Source of the DNA: an uncultured bacterium
Lineage (GTDB): Bacteria; Planctomycetota; Uabimicrobiia; Uabimicrobiales; JABWCH01
Length of the DNA stretch: 64,000 nt
Reading direction: 5' to 3'
NCBI GenBank assembly: GCA_938003875.1
Contig: CALKWO010000337.1
Span: 38,346-102,345 of the forward strand
In this document: one piece after another, positions 23,633 through 32,433 of the stretch
Layout of the letters: each line of letters opens with the position of its first letter
Numbering within the stretch: position 1 is the first letter of the stretch
The notes under the pieces: generated by a model
Told to the model about the DNA's origin: nothing
Database searches by the model: none
Seen by the model: the letters and a program-made list of their open reading frames with translations, nothing else
Translations under genes and position numbers: made by a program

Positions 23633-26600
23633 CTAAGGATTTTTCGATCCACTTTGAATACGATTTTTCAATTTGATTTCTTTTTCTAAGTATTCAACTT
23701 TTTTTTGGTATTCTTTATCTTCAATATCTTTACGTATGCTTTCACAAAATTCTATGGCACCAAGAAAATTTTTGCTATTTTCATAACCTTTTACTATTGC
23801 AGTTATCAAGGCCATTCTGTTTTGCCATTTTAGGGAATTTTGTTTTTGCGCATTTTGTTTTGCCATTTTTTTTCTGTTCAATTGATGCAATATGAATTCG
23901 CTTCTTTCCGTAACATTAGGCACAAATACAGAAAATCGCTGAGAAAGCCAGATAGCCATCTTTTCTTTTTTGTCTAAGTTTTCTAAGGAAATATCTGTTT
24001 CCAGCAAATTTATAACAAGATAATAGTGCCAGTCTTGTAACAATTGCCAGGATATTACTCCCATCAAAAGCATCATACTTATGCTCATCCAAAGCCTTTT
24101 AGATAATTTTCCAAAACTTTTTTTATTGGCTGCTTTTTTATCTTTAGATTGATACAGTTGCAGTTTTCTTTTTATATCTTCTCTGTCAGGAGAAAGTTCC
24201 AAAATGCGCAGATAGTATTGGATTGTCTGCTCCAGATTTCCTACTTGCTGATAAAAATCAGCCAGCGCATCATACTCTGCAATAGCTTTAACGGAGTTAG
24301 CTTCTTGCAGATAAATATCAATCAAGGTTTTCCTGCATTCTACAAGTCCATTGTCTATTTTTAGCAAAAGTTCACAAACTTTTTTTAAATTCCCCTGGCC
24401 TTGGTTTCCTTTTTCTTTGAGTATGGGAAGAAGCTCCAATCCTATTTTTTCCGCTTCTTTATAATCTCCTTCACGATAGGCGATTTCTAATAGCCCTAAT
24501 TTTGCCATCTCTGCTTTGGTAGAATATTCCAAAGCACAACGATAGTATGTCGTGGCTTTATTCTTTTGATCCCTTTGCAAATACAAATCACCTAACTTGG
24601 CAAAATATTCTGCTGCCTGTTCTCTCCTGCTAGGCGTAGTGGCTGCACGAGTCATGAGTTTGAGCAGTTCCAGGTTGTCAGGACTCATACTTTCAGCAGA
24701 CTTCAAAATCATCTCACAAGATTTATCCATTCTGCTTGTGGAAGAAATATGCAAACGAGCATTTTCCAGAAGGACATTGGCTACCTCTCTCAAAAGCTCT
24801 TTGATTACGGCAACAAGAATAAGAATTCTATAAAAAGGCGATATGTTTTCCATTCCAGGCACTTCAAACCATTCTTTCCAGCGAAACATAGATATTAGCC
24901 TGTGATGAATCTGTCTGGCTTGTAGCTCACTCCATTTAAAATTCAAAGAAATTACTTTAGCATTAGGAATCAGAGTAGTAACATCAGGAATATAAGATTG
25001 AAACTGCTCCCAGTTTCCCTGGGCAATCACAAGTTCCAAATCTTTTTTTTCAGGCAGGCCAAAAAGTGCTTCCGCTCTGATAGGAGGGAATGCAATAGCC
25101 TCTCTGTATATGATTTGGCTACAATCTCTCTGTAAAATTTCTTTTAATACCTCTATTGCAGTCTCTTCATCTTGTATAAACTCTTGCTCAGAATTTTCGT
25201 CTTGCTGTTGTGTAATGGCAACACCTGATCTTGTAAACAATATACCTACCGTCTTGTTGGATCGCTTGACCATGATCCCGCCTGGTATAAAAATAGATTT
25301 ATACAGTCTTACAAGGCTGATAAGATGTTTCAAAAAACCTTTATAATTTTCTTCTAGCATAAGGCTTGTCGGATGCGGAGGAAGCAAGGGAAGGCTTCTG
25401 GTTGCCAACTGGTTTTCTTGCTTCATAACATAAAATTTCATCTTCTGTAAATTCCATCCCAGGGCATCTGCAAGCTTTATACAAAATACAGAATATGCAA
25501 CCGCATTTTTATCGCTTTCTGGAGGAAAATCATATTTGGAAATCATGCTTTCATAATTTAGATCGCGGGTTTTCAGCTCTACTGTGTTGGAAGTAAGATT
25601 TAACAAGATGCTGTTTTCGCCAGATTCTTGGATGTGCAATATGCCTTCCTCTTTTCCTGTAGCAATTTTAGAAAGCATTTCTAGCCATTGTTGGAATTCT
25701 AACAAAATAGTCTGTTCTTCTGCTTCTGTCACCATTTCTTCGCAATGATCACAATATTGCTTATAGGATAGCAAATGATTCAGGCAAAGATTCTGCGTTT
25801 TACAGCGTGGACAATGAAATATCTGGTCTTTTTTGTTTAGTTTTCCACATCGCGGACATGGAACAGTTTCCATACCCGATTGGATTTCATCCAGATAGTC
25901 TAGCAATTCTTCGCAATTCTGAAAACGATCTATGGGAGCTTTTGCCATCATTTTACGAATACATTGCACTATATTCATAGAAACAGAAGGAACAATTTGC
26001 TCTAATGGGCAAGGATTTTCTGTAAGGTGCTTTTTCAGCAGCTCCATTACTGTATATTCTCCTCTAAAGGGAGGAAAACCTGCTAGTAAATGATAGAATG
26101 TTCCCCCTAAGGCATAGATGTCGGTTCTCTGATCCATAAATTCATTAGACCATTGTTCTGGTGCCATATAATGTGGAGTTCCAACAACTTTAGCTTGATT
26201 CACGATACTTTCATCTATAGCACAGGCAAGACCGAAGTCTGTCAACTTTACATTGCCATTTTCATCTAGCATGATGTTTGCTGGCTTTATATCGCGGTGG
26301 ATGATGTGCTTTTGATGAGCATAAGAAAGCCCTTTTGCTGCTTCCGTGATGATTTTAATTGCCTCAGAAGGATCCAGCCTGCCTTTTTGGGACAGAACAG
26401 TGTCCAACGGTTTTCCTGGAATATACTGCGCTACAATATAATGTTTCTGCGATTCCTCATGATACTCTATATCATAGATTTTCATGATATTAGGGTGTTC
26501 TAATCTTGCAATAGATTGGGCTTCAGCAAAAAAGCTTTTCAAGGATTCCTCGCTGGCATTATGAAGAATCTTTATAGCAACGCTGGTTTGTAAAATTTCA

Positions 26601-26728
26601 TGATAAGCACGATATACAGTTCCCATTCCTCCACGGCCTATCATGGCTTCAATTTTACATTTTCCCAGAACAGTTCCAGGTTGCAGATCAAAACCTTGCT
26701 TTTGTTCTAAACTTTCCTCTTGTAGCAT
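23633..26728 (-). CDS. Membrane-anchored Ser/Thr protein kinase with zinc ribbon and TPRs
   Basis: 1031 residues. The kinase domain is about 21-282: GRGGMG at 31-36, catalytic Lys53 (VAIK), H144-R145-D146, DFG 164-166 and GTPHYMAPEQW, so it should be active. A zinc ribbon follows at 291-330 (CPRCGK ... CPRCK ... CDHC). About 340-560 are beta-rich segments resembling DUF4388/PATAN domains (EEGILHIQESGENSILLNL; low certainty). TPRs lie at about 700-860, one TM at about 885-905 (LWMSISMMLLMGVISW), then a helical tail. AGAGGAAA precedes ATG 26728. It sits 13 bp after the pseudokinase gene and shares its architecture. Confidence 0.92.
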   Translation of the reverse strand: MLQEESLEQKQGFDLQPGTVLGKCKIEAMIGRGGMGTVYRAYHEILQTSVAIKILHNASEESLKSFFAEAQSIARLEHPNIMKIYDIEYHEESQKHYIVAQYIPGKPLDTVLSQKGRLDPSEAIKIITEAAKGLSYAHQKHIIHRDIKPANIMLDENGNVKLTDFGLACAIDESIVNQAKVVGTPHYMAPEQWSNEFMDQRTDIYALGGTFYHLLAGFPPFRGEYTVMELLKKHLTENPCPLEQIVPSVSMNIVQCIRKMMAKAPIDRFQNCEELLDYLDEIQSGMETVPCPRCGKLNKKDQIFHCPRCKTQNLCLNHLLSYKQYCDHCEEMVTEAEEQTILLEFQQWLEMLSKIATGKEEGILHIQESGENSILLNLTSNTVELKTRDLNYESMISKYDFPPESDKNAVAYSVFCIKLADALGWNLQKMKFYVMKQENQLATRSLPLLPPHPTSLMLEENYKGFLKHLISLVRLYKSIFIPGGIMVKRSNKTVGILFTRSGVAITQQQDENSEQEFIQDEETAIEVLKEILQRDCSQIIYREAIAFPPIRAEALFGLPEKKDLELVIAQGNWEQFQSYIPDVTTLIPNAKVISLNFKWSELQARQIHHRLISMFRWKEWFEVPGMENISPFYRILILVAVIKELLREVANVLLENARLHISSTSRMDKSCEMILKSAESMSPDNLELLKLMTRAATTPSRREQAAEYFAKLGDLYLQRDQKNKATTYYRCALEYSTKAEMAKLGLLEIAYREGDYKEAEKIGLELLPILKEKGNQGQGNLKKVCELLLKIDNGLVECRKTLIDIYLQEANSVKAIAEYDALADFYQQVGNLEQTIQYYLRILELSPDREDIKRKLQLYQSKDKKAANKKSFGKLSKRLWMSISMMLLMGVISWQLLQDWHYYLVINLLETDISLENLDKKEKMAIWLSQRFSVFVPNVTERSEFILHQLNRKKMAKQNAQKQNSLKWQNRMALITAIVKGYENSKNFLGAIEFCESIRKDIEDKEYQKKVEYLEKEIKLKNRIQSGSKNP

Positions 26729-26741
26729 GGTATTTCCTCTT

Positions 26742-29700
26742 CTATTTTAAAACAATATGAATTTTCCAAATATAGTTGGCATTGGTTCTTATGGTTTGTC
26801 TTTGGTATTCTTTCAATCCTCTGCTTATTGCACGAATAAAAGGAAATTGTGCTGGCGAATAGCGATAGACCAAAGGGCTTGTGCCGATAAACTCTTCCTC
26901 ATTATAACATCTTAAACCAGAAGGATCTGTTTCAACCACTAAAGGTAGAGTCATTTCCTTTACTGTAGGTGTGGATTGAAAATTAGGATTATTCAATATT
27001 CGATAATAAACATCTATAGCCTGTGCATAGTCTTTTTGCTGCTCATAGCGAAGGGCTCTTTGTAATAGCCTTTGTGCCTGTTGGTTAAGCTCTTCTTCTT
27101 TTTGTATTAATTTTTCGTGAAAATCTTTTGCCAGATTGGCTACTTTAGAAGCAATTTTTTCATTACTAAACTGGTCTTTCGCAAGATTGCATAGTTCCGT
27201 AGCTTCTTTCCAGTTTTGGCGTTTTTCATAAAATTCTAATACATAGTCTATGCCTTTCCAAAGCTTTCCTTCTTGCTGTTCGTTTTGTTTTTTGTAAGCA
27301 TTGACTCTATCGTTTTCCATACGAATAAGCAAATCCATGCTTTGAGCTGCTACATTAGATATGTAAAGACTTGTAGCATAGTCCATCAGAGAAAGCCTGA
27401 AGGTATTATATTTTTCCTTATTATGCATCTCTGCCTGTATTATAGCAAGATTTTTCCAGGCATCTTGTTCGCGCCATATTACAAAAATCAAAGAAAGGCC
27501 GAAAATCATGCTCACAAGGCTAACAGGAATGACCTTTTTTAGCCAGGCTAAATTTCTAGGCATTTTTTTCCAGTCTTTATAGCCTAACTTTTGTAGCCTT
27601 TTTTTCATATCTATTCTTTTATTATCCAGGGCAAGAAGAGATACTATGGCTTTTGCTGCAGCTTCCTTATCGTCTGCTTTTTCATATATCTGTACCAACG
27701 CTTCGTATTCTGCAATAGCTTTTTCTTTGTCTTTTCTCTTTGTGTAAATCTTGATAAGTTCGTCACGGCAAAGTGCAAGGCTGCTATCTACATTAAGAAG
27801 AGATTTGCATACCTTCTCCATGACTTTTTCGTCGCCATCGTTGCTTTGTCTGAGATAATGAAAAAACTCCAAAGAGGCCTCTTTGAGCTTTTCCCTATTG
27901 TCGAGTTTTTCATAAATTTCTATTACTTTTAAACGGTTGAGACGGTTTTGAGGATATAAAGTAATGGCTTTTTCATAAGCGGGCAAGGCAAGTCCTATAT
28001 CCCCTTTCTTTTCATATAATTCTGCTACTTTTGACATAAAAAGAGAGGCATTGGTACTATCTTGGACAGAATGATAGAATTGAGAAATTTTTGAACAAAG
28101 TTCTATGCTTTCAGGGTTGAGATAATAGGCCTGCAAAAAAATGGATTCCAAAGTTTTTGAAGCTATTCTATCTCCATATTTTCCAATATTTTCTAATAAA
28201 ATTTTGGTTACTTCGATAATTCTGTCTTTAGCGATTGCGGCTAATAAAAAGCATGCAGAAAGTTCAGGCAAACCTGTCAGCGATAATACAGTGCCTATAT
28301 CCCACGACTGCGATAGATTTTTGGCTATGATAGTGCTTAAATTGTTTATGTCTATGCCTGTAAAGGGTTTTTCCCAATCTGGGCAAAGAGGTAGAAGAGA
28401 ATGAGCTTCTGGGAGTAACTGACCCAAGGCTATCCATCCTTTGGCCTGGCGTAAAACTTCCAGAAAATCCTCTGCTGAAAAGGGGAAAATAGGCAACTCT
28501 TTGATATTGAATCCATACCAAAAGCGATTTTGGATGCTGGTGCATGTTGGATTAAAAAAGCTTTCCAGGAGCGAAAAAGCTGCCTGGGAATCCTGAAGAG
28601 GTACAAAATTTTTTTCATCTTCCTGGGAAAATGTCCCTACGACAACTCCTGGTAAAGAAAATATCATCGCTAATTTTTTCTTTTGTGCAGTAAGGCACAC
28701 ACCACCCTCTGTTATGAGATTGCGAAAAATACGTGTCACCTGAGAGAATGCAATCAAATAGCCTCCAGGATGAAGTTCAAGACTTGCTGCTTTTTGATAG
28801 GATGGCAAAACTTTTTCAATCGTGTCGTTTTCCCAAAATTCAAAAATAGAATCTCCTGTTCTTAAATAATGAACCAGAGAATGGCACGCGATTTCCCAGT
28901 TGGGGTCTTCGGTATTGCTTGTATCCAGAGCAGGAATACCGCTTCCATTATAGAATTCTATTCCTTCCGAAAGAATATCCAGGGCGACTTCATTCGGTTT
29001 TCTGCCTAAAACCAAAACCCCTGTTTTTGCATTGTTTGCAATGTCTCTGAGTGTATGGATCAATTTGTGCCATTCTTCAGGACGCTCGGAAATACGTTTG
29101 GTCTGCCGCTTGGTTCCTTCTACACAACGATTGCAACATTGTTTATCAGGGATAAGATGACTAAGGCATAGGCTTTCTGTATTGCATATATTGCAAGTAA
29201 AAACATCGCTGGCAATATTTTTTTTGCCGCAGCGTGGACATACGAAAAAGCGATATTGAACTGCAAGTTTTTCTAGCTCTATAAGACATTGCTTTGCATC
29301 TACAAAACGATCTTGAGGTTCCAGTGTCAGCATAGAAAATAAAAAAGATGCTACGGGATCAGGCACAGTAGAAGAGTAGCGGAGTAAACCTATAGGATAG
29401 CTCTTCTTTTTAGAGCTGTCATCCACAACCATACGGAAAGAAGATGTATGGCGTTTTGTATTCATAAAGCGGTCTTTGCTGGAAGAAATTTTTACATTAG
29501 GGATGTACCTTCTGGTTTCACTATAGTCTCCATCTGTTTCCGCACCATAGGGCAATTCTCCTGTAAGCAATTGAAAGAAAATACAGCCTAAGCTATAAAT
29601 ATCGCTGGCAAAAGTCGGAGAACCAGAGGAAAATAATTCTGGAGCTAAATAAGCATAGTTCCCTTTGACTCTGGATACTCCTTCCACACAGATAGGAGTA

Positions 29701-30173
29701 ACGCCAAAACCTTTAACGAATAGCTTCTGATTTTCTGATTCAACGATATTTTCCAGACATAAATTGCCATGAACGACTTCTTTTTCATGAGCAGCAGCCA
29801 TAATACGGACTATATCCAGCATGATCTGGATAGATTCTTCCAGAGGCAGCCCTTTTTTCCCCCGTATAACCTCTTCCAGATTTTTCCCTTCTATCCATTG
29901 TTCAACAACATAATTCTGTTTGAGAATTTCTGCTATAGCAGCATCGTAAACAGTAGCAATATGTTCATGCTCTAAAGCTAAAACTTTTTGGAAATTTTGA
30001 AGTAAAAATTGAATACTATAATATGATGGTAGAAGCTTGATAGTCACTCTTCTTTCCAAAGATTCCTGTTTCCCTAAAAAAACAATGCCAGAGGCTTCTT
30101 CCCTCATGAATTCTTCAATTCTGAACTTACCTAAGTATTGGCCTAAAAATTTTTGATATATTTCATTGCTCAT
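26742..30173 (-). CDS. Membrane-anchored pseudokinase with zinc ribbon, TPRs and PEGA-like tail
   Basis: 1143 residues. The kinase fold spans about 14-305, but the glycine loop is degenerate (REEASG), the HRD motif is HGN at 135-137 and DFG is GFG at 155-157. Lys46 (VTIK) and the APE motif (YLAPEL) remain. With neither catalytic Asp nor metal Asp, phosphotransfer is not expected. A zinc ribbon follows (CPRCGK ... CNIC ... CNRC), then a beta-rich PATAN-like region, TPRs (about 690-860), one TM at about 882-900 (VIPVSLVSMIFGLSLIFVIW), helices, and a C-terminal PEGA-like domain (VETDPSGLRCYNEEEFIGTS). AGGAGAG precedes ATG 30173. Probably an allosteric partner of the kinase encoded next. Confidence 0.88.
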   Translation of the reverse strand: MSNEIYQKFLGQYLGKFRIEEFMREEASGIVFLGKQESLERRVTIKLLPSYYSIQFLLQNFQKVLALEHEHIATVYDAAIAEILKQNYVVEQWIEGKNLEEVIRGKKGLPLEESIQIMLDIVRIMAAAHEKEVVHGNLCLENIVESENQKLFVKGFGVTPICVEGVSRVKGNYAYLAPELFSSGSPTFASDIYSLGCIFFQLLTGELPYGAETDGDYSETRRYIPNVKISSSKDRFMNTKRHTSSFRMVVDDSSKKKSYPIGLLRYSSTVPDPVASFLFSMLTLEPQDRFVDAKQCLIELEKLAVQYRFFVCPRCGKKNIASDVFTCNICNTESLCLSHLIPDKQCCNRCVEGTKRQTKRISERPEEWHKLIHTLRDIANNAKTGVLVLGRKPNEVALDILSEGIEFYNGSGIPALDTSNTEDPNWEIACHSLVHYLRTGDSIFEFWENDTIEKVLPSYQKAASLELHPGGYLIAFSQVTRIFRNLITEGGVCLTAQKKKLAMIFSLPGVVVGTFSQEDEKNFVPLQDSQAAFSLLESFFNPTCTSIQNRFWYGFNIKELPIFPFSAEDFLEVLRQAKGWIALGQLLPEAHSLLPLCPDWEKPFTGIDINNLSTIIAKNLSQSWDIGTVLSLTGLPELSACFLLAAIAKDRIIEVTKILLENIGKYGDRIASKTLESIFLQAYYLNPESIELCSKISQFYHSVQDSTNASLFMSKVAELYEKKGDIGLALPAYEKAITLYPQNRLNRLKVIEIYEKLDNREKLKEASLEFFHYLRQSNDGDEKVMEKVCKSLLNVDSSLALCRDELIKIYTKRKDKEKAIAEYEALVQIYEKADDKEAAAKAIVSLLALDNKRIDMKKRLQKLGYKDWKKMPRNLAWLKKVIPVSLVSMIFGLSLIFVIWREQDAWKNLAIIQAEMHNKEKYNTFRLSLMDYATSLYISNVAAQSMDLLIRMENDRVNAYKKQNEQQEGKLWKGIDYVLEFYEKRQNWKEATELCNLAKDQFSNEKIASKVANLAKDFHEKLIQKEEELNQQAQRLLQRALRYEQQKDYAQAIDVYYRILNNPNFQSTPTVKEMTLPLVVETDPSGLRCYNEEEFIGTSPLVYRYSPAQFPFIRAISRGLKEYQRQTIRTNANYIWKIHIVLK

Positions 30174-30247
30174 ATATTACTCTCCTGGAACCACCAGGCT
30201 TTGATTCTATAAATTTCATTCCCTTTTACTCTAAGCCTGCGGTCACT

Positions 30248-30796
30248 TTACTGTTCATCCTCATCTTCATTTTCGTTTTCTTCTGAGCTATCCATAATTT
30301 CTTTAATCAGGCTATCAATGGCTGGGCTGGTTTCTGACTCTTGCTCCTTGGCTTTCTCTAAAAGCCTTGAAGGTCTTGAGCCTGGATCTTTGCCTGTTTC
30401 CAGCAAGCCTGTTATTCTGGTGCGTACTTCATCCAACGCTTCCAAGATGGCACCCATGCTTCGAAAGAATTGCGTAGAAGTAAAGTGGGAATCTTCTATA
30501 GGAATATCTACACATGCATTCACTTCGCCATCTTCTTTATCATATCCGAATTTTACTAATTTTCTTTGGTAGTTGACCTCAGAGAGTAATAGTAAAATCG
30601 CTTCTTTATATCTACCTTCTCTATATTGATAAAAATTTAATGTGCGAAATTGTAAGAATTCCCCGCCTTCTTCCAGCCTTACCAGAATAACATTAGGAGC
30701 AAAACTCATGATAAAGACTTCTTTTTCTGCATCGTATAAATATTTTACTGATTTTTCATCTAAAAAAGAACGTATATCTTCTATATGAGTAGCCAT
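30248..30796 (-). CDS. YbjN-like (secretion-chaperone fold) protein
   Basis: 182 residues. Residues about 5-135 follow the YbjN / type III chaperone-like pattern: IRSFLDEKSVKYLYDAEKEVF, then LEEGGEFLQFRTLNF, LLLLSEVNYQRKLVKFGYD and VNACVDIPIEDSHFTSTQF. An acidic, disordered tail ends in ENENEDEDEQ. GGGAGA precedes ATG 30796. It is the first gene of the kinase operon, 74 bp before the pseudokinase. The YbjN fold usually binds other proteins, so it may chaperone or tether the kinases (inference). Confidence 0.7.
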   Translation of the reverse strand: MATHIEDIRSFLDEKSVKYLYDAEKEVFIMSFAPNVILVRLEEGGEFLQFRTLNFYQYREGRYKEAILLLLSEVNYQRKLVKFGYDKEDGEVNACVDIPIEDSHFTSTQFFRSMGAILEALDEVRTRITGLLETGKDPGSRPSRLLEKAKEQESETSPAIDSLIKEIMDSSEENENEDEDEQ

Positions 30797-30847
30797 GGGG
30801 TATATCTCCCAAAGAATAAAATTTTATAATTATGCCAGAATAGTACG

Positions 30848-30875
30848 TTTATATATTGAAAAAATACTGAATCAA
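30848..30875 (-). promoter_or_regulatory. Candidate promoter of the kinase operon
   Basis: On the minus strand TTGATT (30870-30875) and TATAAA (30848-30853) are separated by 16 bp, about 50 bp upstream of ATG 30796. Confidence 0.5.
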
Positions 30876-30981
30876 AAAGTAACATGAAAGAACCAGGAAT
30901 GCAAATAAAATTTTTTGATGAATTGATTAGATTTTTTCATTCCTTGCAATCGGGCATTTTTTCTTTCAGGCATGATTGTTA

Positions 30982-32097
30982 TTATTTCAATAATAGTTTA
31001 AAACTTCTGGAAATACCGATATGCTCATAGGGATGAGCATCTTTTTTCTCTATATGGATACCGCCCAGATTGAAGTTGCCCACACAGATACGCATTTTTT
31101 TTTCACCTTCTTGTATGGTGTCTGCCGTTCGGACATAGCCGTTGTACATCATGCCTTCCATTGTCTGGGATTTAGGATCTAAGAGCCATCCGATAATTTC
31201 TTCGCATGTTCTTGCTGGCTGAAAAGGGATTCCTTTGCTTTTAGAATATTCCTCCAACATCCTTTTTTGCTCTTTCCATGGTTCTTTCAAAGCAAAAGGC
31301 TTGCCAAAACCAAGTATAACCCCAGGCTCTGTAGGCATTTGTGCAAAATCCATACTGTGATACCAGATTCCTGCACGAAATCGGTTCACTTTTTGCCTGA
31401 TAGCATTTAGCGAAAGAATTCCAGGGAGTACAGCGATATAAACCTGTTCCTCTTTTAGCTCAGCAATGCTGAAACGGTTGAGCTTCATTTGCTCATAAAG
31501 CCTGTACGCTATTTCTTTGCGAATCTCCAATAGTTTTTCTCTTTCGGTATTCGAGAAAAAAATCCCAAAGGCTTGTTCTGTGGAGGAAATATCAAAAATA
31601 GGAATTCCTTCCTGCTTTAAATAAGATATGGCATCTACAGGATAGGAAGATCTTGGAGAATAGCTGAGATTTGTAGCTACGGAGGAATAGACTTTGGAAA
31701 TTTTTTGCTCTTTGGGTTGCATTTCATAGGATTGGATGCCTTTTGGAGCTGCCAACACAGCCGAGCCAAAGAAGATTTTTTTTCCATCTTTAAAGGCTCT
31801 TAAAACTTTTAGAAAAGAAGAAGGTTTGAAATTTTTTTCTATCATCAGGCGGATGATAAAAGATTCCTGGATCAAGATTTTTTTATAGATGGAAGAATCT
31901 TCTTTGAATCTGCAACAGTGTTCCTTATGCTTTTCCATCAACAATTCTGATGTAGTACAAACCTCCTTTCCTTCAATGATTCCCTGCAATATTCGAGAGA
32001 ATTCTTCGCAATCTCTTTCCTTTGTTATAAGAAGCATTTCATGGATGCTAAATTGCAAGCCAAATATTTTTTCGTAGACAGAGGTTTCTACGCCCAT
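30982..32097 (-). CDS. Unknown 371-residue protein
   Basis: A soluble, mixed alpha/beta protein with no signal peptide. Noticeable segments are a helical N-terminus (1-110), a Ser/Tyr-rich linker near 140-155, and a C-terminal part with PTEPGVILGFGKPFALKEPW and MRICVGNFNLGGIHIEKKD. I recognise no family or catalytic motif. AGGAGA lies before ATG 32097. It ends 185 bp upstream of the kinase operon start on the same strand and could be read through into it, though a promoter candidate intervenes. Confidence 0.65.
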   Translation of the reverse strand: MGVETSVYEKIFGLQFSIHEMLLITKERDCEEFSRILQGIIEGKEVCTTSELLMEKHKEHCCRFKEDSSIYKKILIQESFIIRLMIEKNFKPSSFLKVLRAFKDGKKIFFGSAVLAAPKGIQSYEMQPKEQKISKVYSSVATNLSYSPRSSYPVDAISYLKQEGIPIFDISSTEQAFGIFFSNTEREKLLEIRKEIAYRLYEQMKLNRFSIAELKEEQVYIAVLPGILSLNAIRQKVNRFRAGIWYHSMDFAQMPTEPGVILGFGKPFALKEPWKEQKRMLEEYSKSKGIPFQPARTCEEIIGWLLDPKSQTMEGMMYNGYVRTADTIQEGEKKMRICVGNFNLGGIHIEKKDAHPYEHIGISRSFKLLLK

Positions 32098-32162
32098 AAT
32101 CTATTTCTCCTAAGTAAAACGATAATTTTTGATATTTTGATATCTATAAAAGATTATTTTAT

Positions 32163-32433
32163 AAGGTTTAACTTCTATAACACAATCAGAATACAAGAAG
32201 AAAAGCAACAGATTGTAGCCGCAGGGTTGCGCCGAAAAAGACATGTTTGCTCAAAAGTTTAACGCCAGCGCAATCCCTGCGTCTTTGGTCAATACCCTTT
32301 AATCCGATTCAGCTAGTCTCTATTGGTAAAAGACGCAGGGATTGCGCTGAAGGTCGTCTTTTCGAATAGATAGTCATTTTTGGCGCAACCCTGCGGCTAC
32401 AACTCATTGCTTATTTAATTCTTGTTCCTTAAT
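32163..32433. repeat. Composite repeat at the second nucleoside kinase stop codon
   Basis: Left flank 32163-32206 and right flank 32411-32433 match 13800-13843 and 13909-13931. The right flank again includes the TAA stop of the gene starting at 33865. A 188-bp palindromic element occupies the middle. Confidence 0.75.
32214..32401. mobile_element. 188-bp MITE-like palindromic element, copy 2
   Basis: Perfect terminal repeats TGTAGCCGCAGGGTTGCGCC and complement. It is about 90 percent identical by eye to 20314-20508, with a short internal deletion. No coding capacity; it needs a transposase in trans, none of which is in the window. Confidence 0.85.
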
